A stretch of 64,000 nucleotides of DNA from Marivita sp046592965 (GCF_046592965.1 NZ_JBISBV010000002.1:372001-436000); one strand, 5' to 3'. Shown: positions 52,021 to 61,414, counted from the first letter of the stretch. Notes: generated by a model from the letters alone, not told the origin. A program made the numbers and translations.

Positions 52021-53697
52021 ATGAGGTCGACCTTGCGTGAACAGTGGCTGCACCTGAAAAAACAGGGCAAGCGTGGCTGGGACGTCTTGCGCCGCAAGGG
52101 ACCGTCGCAATTCCAGTTCTGGTTGATCGCGCTGATGATCGGCATCGCGGCCGGTCTTGCGGCCACGGGTTTCCGCCTGGCGATCACGCTGTTGCAAACG
52201 TCGGTCTACGGCACACCCAGCGTGACGACGATCCACAGTTACGCAGAGAACCTGCCGTGGTGGATGCTTCTGGCGATCCCGACGATGGGCGGGCTCGTTG
52301 TCGGGGTGATCGTGCATTACTTCACGCCCGATGGTCGTGTCCGTGCGGTCGCCGACGTTGTCGAGGGCGCGGCGCTGAATGACGGACGGGTCGAGACCAA
52401 GGCCGGTATCGCCTCGGCGGTCTGTTCCTGGATCACGCTGTCCACGGGGGGCAGCTCGGGGCGCGAGGGGCCGGTGGTTCATATCGCGGCGCTGATTTCA
52501 TCCTGGGTCTCAAACACCATCCGTGCTGATGGCGTCACCGGACGCGATCTTTTGGGCTGTGCCGTCGCCGCCGCTGTCTCGGCCAGTTTCAACGCCCCCA
52601 TCGCGGGCGCGCTGTTCGCACTCGAAGTCATCCTGCGCCACTTTTCCGTCCACGCCTTTGCGCCCATCGTGGTGGCCAGTGCGGCGGGCACGGTGATCAA
52701 CCGCCTGATGTTCGGAGATGTCACCGAGTTTTCCCTGTCCGGCACGACAACGGTCGAGTTCTATCTGGAATTGCCCGCGTTCTTTATCCTTGGTCTGGTC
52801 TGTGGGCTGGTCGCGGTGGCGATGATGCGCGCGGTGTTTCTGGCCGAGGATGTGGGCGAGCAGGTTCAGCGCAGGCTGGGTGTGCCGCATCTGCTTCTTC
52901 CGGCGGTCGCGGGGGTGCTTCTTGGTGCGCTGGCGATCTGGTTCCCCCACATCATCGGCGTCGGCTACGAAACCACGTCGCGCGCATTGACGGGTACATT
53001 GCTCTGGCACGAGGCGATTGTGTTTGCGATGCTCAAGGTGATCGCTGTTGCAATCACACTGGGCGGGCGCATGGGCGGCGGTATCTTCTCGCCGTCGCTG
53101 ATGCTGGGCGCGCTGACCGGGCTGGCCTTTGGTCTGATCGCGACAGGCATTTTCCCAGACAATTCCGGTGCACCCACACTTTACGCTCTTGCAGGAATGG
53201 GGGCGGTTGCGGCGGCTGTTCTGGGCGCGCCGATCTCGACCACGTTGATCGTGTTCGAGCTCACCGGCGACTGGCAAACTGGCCTTGCAGTGATGGTGTC
53301 GGTGTCGATGTCCACTTCGCTGTCGTCGCGATTGGTGGACCGGTCGTTCTTCCTCACCCAACTGGAACGGCGCAACGTGCGCCTATCGGCAGGACCGCAG
53401 GCCTATCTGCTGGCGATGTTCCGGGTGCAGGGTGTGATGCGCAAACCAGATGCGGAAAACGCGGCGGATCAGGACACCTGCCTGTCGATGGTCGAGCAGG
53501 GGCTCTACGTGCAGGCGCAGGCGACGCTGGAAACCGCACTGCCGCTGTTTGACAAATCCGGCGTTGCCTTTCTGCCGGTGGTCAAGCTCGAAGGCGAGGA
53601 CAGCGCGCCGGTGTTACAGGGCGCGCTGTTCCATGTCGATGCGCTCAAGGCGTATAACCGCGCCCTTGCGGCGACTGCCGAGGAAGAGCACCGCTGA
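52021..53697 (+). CDS. ClC-family chloride channel or H+/Cl- antiporter
   Basis: A 558-residue membrane protein. The anion-path motif GREGPVV is at 147-153 with the gating glutamate E149; the later GGRMGGGIFSPSLMLG and the AVLGAPISTTLIVFELTG segments are conserved ClC features. A C-terminal part of about 120 residues looks like a degenerate CBS pair. AAAGGA lies nine bases before the ATG; an in-frame GTG 11 codons upstream is less likely. Whether it is a channel or an exchanger is not decided by these motifs. It is convergent with the DUF427 gene. Confidence 0.93.
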   Translation: MRSTLREQWLHLKKQGKRGWDVLRRKGPSQFQFWLIALMIGIAAGLAATGFRLAITLLQTSVYGTPSVTTIHSYAENLPWWMLLAIPTMGGLVVGVIVHYFTPDGRVRAVADVVEGAALNDGRVETKAGIASAVCSWITLSTGGSSGREGPVVHIAALISSWVSNTIRADGVTGRDLLGCAVAAAVSASFNAPIAGALFALEVILRHFSVHAFAPIVVASAAGTVINRLMFGDVTEFSLSGTTTVEFYLELPAFFILGLVCGLVAVAMMRAVFLAEDVGEQVQRRLGVPHLLLPAVAGVLLGALAIWFPHIIGVGYETTSRALTGTLLWHEAIVFAMLKVIAVAITLGGRMGGGIFSPSLMLGALTGLAFGLIATGIFPDNSGAPTLYALAGMGAVAAAVLGAPISTTLIVFELTGDWQTGLAVMVSVSMSTSLSSRLVDRSFFLTQLERRNVRLSAGPQAYLLAMFRVQGVMRKPDAENAADQDTCLSMVEQGLYVQAQATLETALPLFDKSGVAFLPVVKLEGEDSAPVLQGALFHVDALKAYNRALAATAEEEHR

Positions 53698-53710
53698 GAT
53701 CGGCGCTGGA

Positions 53711-54055
53711 CTAAATCCGCTCGACCGTGACGTCATCCTGCGCATTGAAGGCCAGATGACCCTTGATCGCGGACGCGCCCGCTTTCGGATCTTCATAGCT
53801 CCAGACCGCGTTTTTCAGGGTCACGCTTTTCGACACGATGTCGAAATGGTGCGCCGTCCCTTTGGTCGGGCAGTCGCTACGATGTTCGGAGGCGTCCAGA
53901 AACGCCATCGCGACATCATCGCGCGGGAAGTAGATGACGAAGGGGCGGTCGCCTTCCGTTACCATGATAGCATCGGTGCTTTCTGCGATCACCGCACCAC
54001 CGGTTCGCACGACCCATGTGCCGTCGGCTTTCTTGATCGTAATGTCGTCTTGCAT
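53711..54055 (-). CDS. DUF427 family protein
   Basis: A 114-residue DUF427 protein, a small beta-rich fold. Typical stretches: GTWVVRTGGAVIAES, VIYFPRDDVAMAFL, and CPTKGTAHHFDIV followed by WSYEDPK. DUF427 domains occur alone or doubled in bacteria and fungi; no reaction is established to my knowledge. The start MQDDITIKKADG at 54055 is preferred. It is 59 bp downstream of the aminopeptidase P gene on the same strand. Confidence 0.92.
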   Translation of the reverse strand: MQDDITIKKADGTWVVRTGGAVIAESTDAIMVTEGDRPFVIYFPRDDVAMAFLDASEHRSDCPTKGTAHHFDIVSKSVTLKNAVWSYEDPKAGASAIKGHLAFNAQDDVTVERI

Positions 54056-54114
54056 GATCCATCCCTTTTGACCGCGATGTAGCGGGGTTGGCGGTATGTT
54101 GTAAATGTCAAAGC

Positions 54115-55896
54115 TCAGATCGGAGCGCAGACCCGGGTCAGCCACGACGCGACGTCACGATCAACCAACGGCCCGATCCTCGACTGCACATCGGCGTGAT
54201 AGGCATTGAGCCAGTCGCGCTCCACGCGTGTCAGAAGCTCCGTGTCAACGAGAGATGTGTCGATCGGCGCGAATGTCAACGTCTCGAAACACAGCATGTC
54301 GGGCACTGTCTGGTCCGGAAGGGCCGGGGCCTCTTGCACGACGAGCAGGTTTTCGATCCGAATGCCGAAGGCGCCCGGCTTGTAGAAGCCCGGCTCGTTC
54401 GACAGGATCATGCCGGGTGCAAGCGGCACGGTCCCAGTGCGTGCAAGGCGCTGCGGTCCTTCGTGCACGCTAAGGTAGGATCCGACGCCGTGCCCCGTCC
54501 CGTGGCCGTAATCCATTCCGTGCTCCCACAGCGCGACCCGTGCCAAAGCGTCAAGATCGCGCCCGGCCAGTCCCTTGGGCCAGCGCACCCGCGACATCGC
54601 GATCATGCCCTTCAGCACCAGCGTGAACGCACGCCGCTCCTCGTCGCGTGGCTGTCCGATGGCAACCGTGCGGGTGATGTCGGTTGTGCCATCGACATAC
54701 TGACCGCCGCTATCGACCAGCAAGAGCCCATGCTCGACCTTGCGATTGCTCGACTCGGTGACGCGGTAATGCACGATTGCGCCATGCTCACCGGCCCCGG
54801 CGATGGTATCAAAGCTGATGTCGCGCAACTGACCGGTCTCCGCGCGCTCCTGTTCGAGCCGTGTGACCACGTCGATCTCGGTCAGGCTGCCTGCCGGCTG
54901 GCTGTCGAGCCAGCCGAGGAACCGCGCCATTGCCGCGCCGTCGCGCAGATGCGCCGCGCGCGCGCCATCGAGTTCCACATCCGTCTTGCTGGCCTTGGGC
55001 AATGCACAGGGGTCGCGCGCTTCGATCAGCTCGATCCTTGCGGTTTCAAGCGTATCGGCAACGATCACCGGACAACTGGCCGGGTCGATCAACACGGGGC
55101 CGTTCAACGATGCGATGACGGAAAGGAACGTATCAACGGGTGCAACCCGCACATTGGAGCCAAGATGATCGCCGAGGTTCGCCACTTTCTGCTCGTCCAC
55201 AAAGAGTGTCACCTCGCCGCTGTCGTGCAGCACCGCGAACGCATGCAGGAACGGCGTGCGCGGCACATCGTTGCCGCGAATGTTGAGCAGCCAGCAAATG
55301 CTGTCGGGCAGGGTCAGAACGGCAGCAGTCGCCGGTTCAAGCGTTTGCGCGAGGCGGGTGATCTTCTCGCCATGCGCCTTGCCGGTCAGGGACACAGGTT
55401 GCACGAAAGCCGGTGCCGCGGGCGGTTTGGGCTGATCGTCCCAGATCCGGTCGACGAGGTTGCTCACGCGGCGCAACTCGATATCTCCCACTTGTTTTTT
55501 GAGATCGCGCAGTTGGTCCAAAGTCATCAGCCACGGATCGAACCCGATCACGCTGCCCGCTGGCACCTGCTTTGCGATCCATGCGCCCAGCGTCGTTTCG
55601 GGCCAATCGACCGGCGTGAACACATCCGCCACCTGAGAGCGCACCTGCACGCGGTAGCGCCCATCAACGAAGATGCCCGCCGACTCCGCCAAGGCCACGC
55701 AGAATCCCGCGGAGCCGGTGAACCCTGTCAGCCATGACAGGCGGTCGTCACGCGGGGCGACGTATTCGCCTTGATGCGCATCGGCGCGCGGAATGATGAA
55801 CCCGTCAAGCCCTTCGTCCGCCATGACCTGCCGCAGCGCGGCCAGTCTGGGTGGTCCCTGTTCGGGGTGCGAGGGTTCGCTGAAGCTCTGAAACAT
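54115..55896 (-). CDS. Xaa-Pro aminopeptidase, large three-domain type
   Basis: A 593-residue M24B peptidase of the long (XPNPEP1-like) form: two creatinase-like N-terminal domains and a C-terminal pita-bread domain. The metal site is visible as LVDSGGQYVDGTTDITRT (two aspartates), GHGVGSYLSVHEGP (histidine), and NEPGFY plus GIRIENL (two glutamates). It removes N-terminal residues before proline. GGAGACG lies before the ATG at 55896; a start ten codons upstream is possible. It is 135 bp downstream of cobT. Confidence 0.95.
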   Translation of the reverse strand: MFQSFSEPSHPEQGPPRLAALRQVMADEGLDGFIIPRADAHQGEYVAPRDDRLSWLTGFTGSAGFCVALAESAGIFVDGRYRVQVRSQVADVFTPVDWPETTLGAWIAKQVPAGSVIGFDPWLMTLDQLRDLKKQVGDIELRRVSNLVDRIWDDQPKPPAAPAFVQPVSLTGKAHGEKITRLAQTLEPATAAVLTLPDSICWLLNIRGNDVPRTPFLHAFAVLHDSGEVTLFVDEQKVANLGDHLGSNVRVAPVDTFLSVIASLNGPVLIDPASCPVIVADTLETARIELIEARDPCALPKASKTDVELDGARAAHLRDGAAMARFLGWLDSQPAGSLTEIDVVTRLEQERAETGQLRDISFDTIAGAGEHGAIVHYRVTESSNRKVEHGLLLVDSGGQYVDGTTDITRTVAIGQPRDEERRAFTLVLKGMIAMSRVRWPKGLAGRDLDALARVALWEHGMDYGHGTGHGVGSYLSVHEGPQRLARTGTVPLAPGMILSNEPGFYKPGAFGIRIENLLVVQEAPALPDQTVPDMLCFETLTFAPIDTSLVDTELLTRVERDWLNAYHADVQSRIGPLVDRDVASWLTRVCAPI

Positions 55897-55944
55897 GACG
55901 TCGTCTCCGGTAAGATCGCGCAGCACGGAACAGGCTGCGATCCT

Positions 55945-55972
55945 GTTTTCTTTTCTTCAAAAATACTCAAAT
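55945..55972 (-). repeat. GAGTATTTTTGAAGAAAAG motif between cobT and the aminopeptidase gene
   Basis: On the minus strand the AT-rich run reads TTTGAGTATTTTTGAAGAAA and continues AGAAAAC. I recall this type of GAGTATTTTTG-x-A motif at gene ends in Rhodobacteraceae. It resembles the GAGGTATTTGTCAACCAGAG at 40029-40048. It has no hairpin of its own here. Confidence 0.45.
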
Positions 55973-56031
55973 CTAGCGACTTGGAAGGCCGCACATGTCG
56001 GACCGGCTATGCCGGTTCAACACGATTTGCG

Positions 56032-57909
56032 TCATCGCGAGCGATTGATGCCGAGGAACCGCGCCCGCGCGCGCGGATCCCTGTCAAACAAGGACGCGAG
56101 TTGTTCGGTCATCGCACCGGCCAGTTGTTCGACATCCGTGATCGTGACGGCGCGGTCATAGTAGCGCGTCACGTCATGGCCGATGCCGATGGCCAGAAGT
56201 TCGACCTGCTTTCGCCGTTCGACCATCGCGATGACATCGCGCAGGTGTTTTTCAAGATAATTGGCCGGGTTCACCGACAGGGTGCTGTCATCCACCGGCG
56301 CACCATCCGAGATCACCATCAGGATCTTGCGCGATTCCGGCCGATGCACCATGCGCCGATGGGCCCATTCGAGCGCCTCGCCGTCGATGTTTTCCTTCAG
56401 CAAGCCTTCCTTCATCATCAGGCCCAGATTATCGCGCGTCCGCCGCCACGGCGCGTCCGCTCTTTTGTAGATGATGTGGCGCAGATCGTTGAGACGTCCG
56501 GGCTGTTGCTCACGCCCCTCGTTCAGCCACTTCTCGCGGGCCTGACCGCCCTTCCAGGCGCGGGTGGTAAAGCCGAGGATCTCGACCTTGACCGAGCAGC
56601 GCTCGAGCGTGCGGGCGAGCACGTCGGCGCAGATCGCGGCGATGGAAATGGGGCGTCCGCGCATGGAGCCGGAATTGTCCAGCAGCAGCGTCACCACCGT
56701 GTCGCGGAACTCGGTATCCTTCTCGATCTTGAAGCTGAGCGGCGTCGTCGGGTTCGCCACGACGCGCGCAAGGCGACCCGCATCCAGAATGCCCTCTTCG
56801 AGATCGAATTCCCACGAGCGGTTCTGTTGCGCCTGAAGACGGCGCTGCAACTTGTTGGCCAAGCGGCTTACGGCGCCCTTGAGCGGCTCGAGTTGCTGAT
56901 CGAGATAGGCGCGCAACCGCTCCAGTTCGACCGGCTCTGCGAGATCCTCGGCTGCGATTTCTTCGTCATGGCTGGTGTCAAAGACGGTATAATTGGGGTC
57001 GGCTTCGGAAAACGCGGGCGGGGGCGGCGGCTCCATCGGAGCCTCGCCCTCCGGCATCTCGGTTTCCTCGCCCATCTCCTGATCGGCCATGTCGTCCATC
57101 GACACCTGCGCCTGAGAGGGATCCTGCGTCTGCTCCTGGCTGCTTTCGGGGCTGGCCTCGGCGTCCTGATCCTCGTCGTCGTCCTGACCGGTGCTATCGG
57201 GCTCTTGCTCCTCCTCGCCGCCCTCTTCGGCCTGATCCTCAGCGTCGTCATCCGCCGCGTCGGGATCATCGCCCAACTGGTCGCCATAGCCCAGATCGGT
57301 GATTACCGACCGTGCGAACCGGGCAAACGCTGCCTGATCGGACAGCACGTCCTGAAGGTCGTCCAGCTTGCCGCCTGCCTGATCCTCGATAAAGCCGCGC
57401 CAGAGATCCATCACGTTCTGCGCGCCCTCGGGTAGATCGCGGCCGGTGGCCAGATGGCGCACCAGATACCCTGCCGCCATCGCCAATGGCGCATCCGCAG
57501 CCTGGGTGATCTGATCATATCCGCGCCGCATCGCCTCGTGGCCGATCTTGGCGTCGATGTTGCCGGCCGTACCCGGCATATCGCGTGCGCCCATCGCCTC
57601 GCAGCGCGCGGTCTCCATCGCTTCGTACAGTTCGCGCGCGGTGTCGCCGGGCGGGGCGTAGCGTGTGTGCGTGGCATCGTCATGGTAACGGCGATACATC
57701 GCCATCGCATCCGCCGTCCCGCGCGCCAGCAACACTTCGTCGCGTGTCAGGCGCCGGCTGATCTGGGGCAGGCGCATCGCGTCGCCCGAGATGCCCGCCG
57801 GATCGACGGAGTAGCTGACCGTCAGATCGGCATCGTTCGCCATGACTTTGGTGGCTTCGGCCAAGGCCTTCTTGAACGGGTCGGCGGGGTTGTCGGTTGG
57901 CTTGTTCAT
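56032..57909 (-). CDS. cobT: aerobic cobaltochelatase subunit CobT
   Basis: A 625-residue subunit of CobNST, which inserts cobalt into hydrogenobyrinic acid a,c-diamide for vitamin B12. The middle is a very acidic linker of about 80 residues (runs of D, E and Q near 210-290). The C-terminal von Willebrand A domain has the MIDAS motif LLDNSGSMRG and the later MVISDGAPVDDSTL. It overlaps the small exported-protein gene by 4 bp. CobN is not in this window. Confidence 0.97.
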   Translation of the reverse strand: MNKPTDNPADPFKKALAEATKVMANDADLTVSYSVDPAGISGDAMRLPQISRRLTRDEVLLARGTADAMAMYRRYHDDATHTRYAPPGDTARELYEAMETARCEAMGARDMPGTAGNIDAKIGHEAMRRGYDQITQAADAPLAMAAGYLVRHLATGRDLPEGAQNVMDLWRGFIEDQAGGKLDDLQDVLSDQAAFARFARSVITDLGYGDQLGDDPDAADDDAEDQAEEGGEEEQEPDSTGQDDDEDQDAEASPESSQEQTQDPSQAQVSMDDMADQEMGEETEMPEGEAPMEPPPPPAFSEADPNYTVFDTSHDEEIAAEDLAEPVELERLRAYLDQQLEPLKGAVSRLANKLQRRLQAQQNRSWEFDLEEGILDAGRLARVVANPTTPLSFKIEKDTEFRDTVVTLLLDNSGSMRGRPISIAAICADVLARTLERCSVKVEILGFTTRAWKGGQAREKWLNEGREQQPGRLNDLRHIIYKRADAPWRRTRDNLGLMMKEGLLKENIDGEALEWAHRRMVHRPESRKILMVISDGAPVDDSTLSVNPANYLEKHLRDVIAMVERRKQVELLAIGIGHDVTRYYDRAVTITDVEQLAGAMTEQLASLFDRDPRARARFLGINRSR

Positions 57910-58325
57910 TTCAGATCCCGTGTTTCCGGATGACGGTCTGCAAACTCCTGACAGATGGCACTGAGGTCTTCGAAGACCTCGCGGCTTTGCGTGTCATTGC
58001 CATAGATATAGCCCTCCATCAGCAATGCCATCAACGGACGTTGTTCAGCGATATAGGCGTCAACGGCGCTTTCCGCGCCGCCCAGGCGAAGCGCGACTTT
58101 GCGGAACGCAGCCGCAGCGGTGGCCGCGTCCGCATCGGTGTCGAGATAGGGCGAGACCTGTGCATAATCCTCATAGCCAAGCCAAAACGCAGCGCATTGG
58201 GCGGCCGGATACAGCGAGCCTTGTGCCGCCATGACCGCGCCTGTGCCGAACGCCACCCCGATCAGGACCACCCTTCTTGCAAGTTTGGCGGGAGCCCGAC
58301 GGAAGTGGTCCGCCCGGAAAATCAC
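57906..58325 (-). CDS. small exported protein between cobS and cobT, unknown function
   Basis: A 139-residue protein with a basic N-terminus and a hydrophobic stretch (RRVVLIGVAFGTGAVMAA, about 18-34) that reads as a signal peptide or anchor. The rest is polar, with two cysteines (about C44 and C124) that could form a disulfide. It starts at GTG overlapping the cobS stop (GTGA), and ends overlapping the cobT ATG (ATGA). So it is translated between two cytosolic chelatase subunits although it should leave the cytoplasm. I do not recognise a family. Confidence 0.8.
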   Translation of the reverse strand: MIFRADHFRRAPAKLARRVVLIGVAFGTGAVMAAQGSLYPAAQCAAFWLGYEDYAQVSPYLDTDADAATAAAAFRKVALRLGGAESAVDAYIAEQRPLMALLMEGYIYGNDTQSREVFEDLSAICQEFADRHPETRDLK

Positions 58326-59308
58326 GGCACGCTCAGCGACGCGGCACTTTCCGGCAATTCCTCGTCAAAGCACCGCTGGTAAAATTCCGCCACGGTCTGA
58401 CGCTCCAGCTCGTCGCACTTGTTGAGGAACGACACCCGGAACGCATAGCCGACGTTGCGGAAAATCTCGGCGTTTTGCGCCCAGGCGATCACGGTGCGCG
58501 GGCTCATCACGGTGCTGAGGTCGCCATTCATGAAAGCGGTGCGCGTCAGGTCGGCAACGGTCACCATCTGGCGCACGGTCTTGCGGCCCTTTTCGGTGTT
58601 GTAATGCGGCGCCTTGGACAAAACGATGGACGTCTCGGCGTCGATCGACAGGTAGTTCAACGTCGCGACCAGTGACCAGCGGTCCATCTGGCCCTGGTTG
58701 ATTTGCTGGGTGCCGTGATAAAGCCCTGTGGTGTCGCCCAGACCAACGGTGTTGGCGGTCGCGAAGATGCGAAAATACTTGTGCGGCGTCAGAACCGCGT
58801 TCTGATCGAGCAGCGTCAGCTTGCCGTCGGTTTCCAGCACGCGCTGGATCACGAACATCACGTCGGCGCGGCCTGCGTCATACTCGTCAAATACAATCGC
58901 GGTCGGGTTACGCAGCGCCCAGGGCAGGATGCCTTCCTGAAACTGGGTGACCTGCTTGCCATCGACCAGCTTGATCGCGTCCTTGCCGATCAGGTCGATG
59001 CGGCTGATATGGCTGTCGAGGTTCACCCGCACGCAGGGCCAGTTGAGCCGGGCGGCGACCTGTTCGATATGGGTTGATTTGCCAGTGCCGTGATAGCCCT
59101 GAATCATCACCCGGCGATTGTTGCGGAACCCCGCAAGGATCGCCATCGTGGTATCGGTGTCGAACTTGTAGGTGCTGTCCAGATCCGGCACGCGTTCGGT
59201 CCGCTCGGGAAACCCGTGCACGATCATGTCGGAGTCGATGCCAAAAACCTCGCGGGCCGAAATCTCCTCGGTCGGTTTGGCGTTGATGTCAATCATCCCG
59301 TCGGCCAT
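58322..59308 (-). CDS. cobS: aerobic cobaltochelatase subunit CobS (AAA+)
   Basis: A 328-residue AAA+ ATPase. Walker A is GYHGTGKST at 71-79; Walker B follows as AIVFDEYDAGRADVMFV; sensor regions are seen in RIFATANTVGLGDTTGLYHGT. With CobT it forms the chaperone-like ring that drives CobN. The gene is first in the minus-strand cobS-orphan-cobT unit and is divergent from the sigma factor gene. Confidence 0.97.
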   Translation of the reverse strand: MADGMIDINAKPTEEISAREVFGIDSDMIVHGFPERTERVPDLDSTYKFDTDTTMAILAGFRNNRRVMIQGYHGTGKSTHIEQVAARLNWPCVRVNLDSHISRIDLIGKDAIKLVDGKQVTQFQEGILPWALRNPTAIVFDEYDAGRADVMFVIQRVLETDGKLTLLDQNAVLTPHKYFRIFATANTVGLGDTTGLYHGTQQINQGQMDRWSLVATLNYLSIDAETSIVLSKAPHYNTEKGRKTVRQMVTVADLTRTAFMNGDLSTVMSPRTVIAWAQNAEIFRNVGYAFRVSFLNKCDELERQTVAEFYQRCFDEELPESAASLSVP

Positions 59309-59398
59309 GCTACGGACATCCTTCCTTGCTTCGCGTCTTACGCCGTGTGGTGCAACATAATGGCGGGAGGAGCAAGGGAAAGGCAGCGGGAAACCTTT

Positions 59399-59941
59399 AT
59401 GACGCCACTCCAGGAGATCGAGGATCTGCTTGCCCGCGTGGCTATGGCCGACCGCACGGCGTTCTCAAGGCTTTATGATCGCGTGTCGGCGAAACTTTTT
59501 GGTGTCTGCATCCGTGTTTTGGATGATCGCGCAGAAGCAGAAGAGGTGCTGCAGGAGGTTTTCGTGACGATTTGGAACAAGGCCGACAGCTACCGCGTGA
59601 ACGGTTTGTCGCCGATGACATGGCTGATCACGATTGCCCGCAACCGTGCCGTCGACCGGCGGCGTGCGCGCAAACTGCCACCCGCTCCGATCGAAACGGT
59701 CGATCTGATGCCGGACCGTTCGCCCGGACCCGAAGATCAGGCCGTTGCCCGATCCGAAAGCAAACGCATCGTCGCCTGTCTTGATGAATTGCCCCGCGCC
59801 CGCGCGCATCTGGTGCGCCGCGCCTATCTCGATGGCGACAGTTACGCCGATCTGGCACTGGCGACGGGCGTGAACCTGAACACCATCCGGACGTGGTTGC
59901 GCCGCAGTCTGATCTCGTTGCGGGAGTGCCTGAGCCGATGA
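59399..59941 (+). CDS. ECF RNA polymerase sigma factor
   Basis: A 180-residue ECF sigma factor. Region 2 includes DRTAFSRLYDRVSAKLFG and the promoter -10 contact part SYRVNGLSPMTWLITIARNR; region 4 is a helix-turn-helix at about 125-175 (VRRAYLDGDSYADLALATG). The start MTPLQEIEDLL at 59399 is chosen; an ATG at 59360 adds 13 poorly conserved residues. The stop overlaps the anti-sigma ATG (ATGA). It resembles the SigK type, which is paired with RskA-like anti-sigma factors. Confidence 0.94.
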   Translation: MTPLQEIEDLLARVAMADRTAFSRLYDRVSAKLFGVCIRVLDDRAEAEEVLQEVFVTIWNKADSYRVNGLSPMTWLITIARNRAVDRRRARKLPPAPIETVDLMPDRSPGPEDQAVARSESKRIVACLDELPRARAHLVRRAYLDGDSYADLALATGVNLNTIRTWLRRSLISLRECLSR

Positions 59942-60639
59942 CCCAGCCCCCCACCGACCTTCCCCCTGACGAGCCGGTCACCGAAGCGGCTGAATACGCG
60001 TTAGGTCTGCTGACCGACGCCGAGCGCGCCGCGTTCGAGGCGCGACTGGCAGCCAGCCGCGACTTGCAGGACGAGGTCGGTGCCTGGCAGACCTATCTGG
60101 CAGAGCTTGCCTTGGCCGAGGTCGATGAAGTTGCGCCGCCGCCGCAATTGCGCAAACGGCTGGAGGCGACCCTGTTCCAGAACAAGCGCCGGTCGATCTG
60201 GCAACTGGTTTGGCCCTATGCTGCTGGCGGCGCTGCGGCTGCGCTGGTGTTGTGGCTTGCGGTGAGCAACGATCTCCTGCTGCCGGACGACGGCCTACGC
60301 CCAACGCTACAGGCCGAGCTTGCCGCAACGCCGGAGGGGGGCGACGTCGTGCTGACGGCACAGGTCGATCCTGCTGCGGGGCAGGTTGAGGTAGCGCGCG
60401 GCGGAGCGACGCCACCGGAAGGCCGCGTGTTCGAACTGTGGTTGATCGTCGGAGAGAACGCGCCGGTGTCCTTGGGTGTTCTGGACGACGGTGCGACAAC
60501 CCGATTGACGCTGCCCCAGACCACGTTGGCCAGCCTGTCCGGCGCGACACTGGCGATCACCGACGAGCCGCCGGGCGGGTCGCCCACGGGTGCGCCGACC
60601 GGAACGATCCGGGCTGCGGGCACGCTCACATCATCCTGA
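59938..60639 (+). CDS. RskA-type membrane anti-sigma factor
   Basis: A 233-residue protein. The N-terminal cytosolic part (1-85) has EAAEYALGLLTDAERAAFEA, typical of RskA-like anti-sigma domains, without a zinc H-x3-C-x2-C motif. One helix lies at about 92-112 (AAGGAAAALVLWLAVS), then the periplasmic RskA C-terminal domain with RVFELWLIVGENAPVSLGVL. It should hold the sigma factor inactive until an envelope signal triggers its loss. It overlaps the sigma gene by 4 bp. Confidence 0.93.
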   Translation: MTQPPTDLPPDEPVTEAAEYALGLLTDAERAAFEARLAASRDLQDEVGAWQTYLAELALAEVDEVAPPPQLRKRLEATLFQNKRRSIWQLVWPYAAGGAAAALVLWLAVSNDLLLPDDGLRPTLQAELAATPEGGDVVLTAQVDPAAGQVEVARGGATPPEGRVFELWLIVGENAPVSLGVLDDGATTRLTLPQTTLASLSGATLAITDEPPGGSPTGAPTGTIRAAGTLTSS

Positions 60640-60735
60640 CATGTATGTGATCGGAATTTCTGAAACGGACGGCGCGTGGCCTTCGTGTCTACTCCCGACC
60701 CGCATCGAAACCAGCGGGCAAATTTGGAGGACGAC

Positions 60736-61305
60736 ATGACATTCAAGACACTGACAACAGCCCTTGTGACAGCCACGGCCCTGACGGGCGCCGCTTTTGC
60801 GGAAAGCCATTCCGAGTCCGGCAACCCGATGGTCGGCGGTGCGGCGATGATGGCTGACATGAACATCATTGAAAACGCGGTCAATTCCGCGGATCACACG
60901 ACGCTGGTGGCGGCTGTCAAAGCTGCCGATCTGGTGGACACCCTGTCTGGCGAAGGTCCGTTTACGGTGTTCGCACCGACAAATGCCGCTTTCGACATGA
61001 TCTCGGAGGAGTCGCTCAACGCGCTGCTGCAACCTGAAAACAAGGCGCAATTGCAGAAGATCCTGACCTGCCACGTCGTTGCCGCCAACGCGATGTCGGA
61101 TGCGATTGCCGGGATGATCGCCGATGATGGCGGCACCCATCCGGTTCCCACGGTGGGCGGCTGTACGTTGCAGGCCAAGATGGACGGCAACACGATCACC
61201 CTGACGGACGAAAACGGTCGCGAAGCGACTGTGACCATTGCGGACGTGAAGCAATCCAACGGTGTCATCCACGTTATCGACCGGGTCCTTTTGCCAGCCC
61301 AATAA
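60736..61305 (+). CDS. secreted fasciclin (FAS1) domain protein
   Basis: A 189-residue precursor with a signal peptide (TLTTALVTATALTGAAFAES, cleavage near AFA-ES) and one FAS1 domain. The conserved features are H1-type GPFTVFAPTNAAFDMI and the C-terminal NGVIHVIDRVLLP. FAS1 domains mediate adhesion or protein contact. TTGGAGG lies before the ATG at 60736. It follows the sigma/anti-sigma pair by 96 bp, as mycobacterial FAS1 antigens MPT70/83 do with SigK/RskA. Confidence 0.94.
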   Translation: MTFKTLTTALVTATALTGAAFAESHSESGNPMVGGAAMMADMNIIENAVNSADHTTLVAAVKAADLVDTLSGEGPFTVFAPTNAAFDMISEESLNALLQPENKAQLQKILTCHVVAANAMSDAIAGMIADDGGTHPVPTVGGCTLQAKMDGNTITLTDENGREATVTIADVKQSNGVIHVIDRVLLPAQ

Positions 61306-61414
61306 CCCTTTTTCCCCCGATCCAGGGGTATCGGGATCGCGCAAAAGTGTGTGCCTCGGCCTTGCGCACAGCAGGGTCAGGGCCACATCTTACGCTCATA
61401 AAGAGGAGATTTTC

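Noticed and set aside
54088..57435. Two long plus-strand frames (about 550 codons each) opposite the aminopeptidase P and cobT genes
   Set aside because: Both are antisense to well-supported genes; the one opposite cobT owes a hydrophobic stretch to the complement of the acidic linker codons.
59090..59398. N-terminal extension of the sigma factor frame by about 100 codons
   Set aside because: It overlaps cobS on the other strand, and the extra residues do not resemble sigma factors; the conserved protein starts at 59399.
60653..60689. GGAATT...CGTGTC as an ECF-type promoter for the fasciclin gene
   Set aside because: The gap between the two elements is 25 bp, while ECF promoters use about 16-17 bp.
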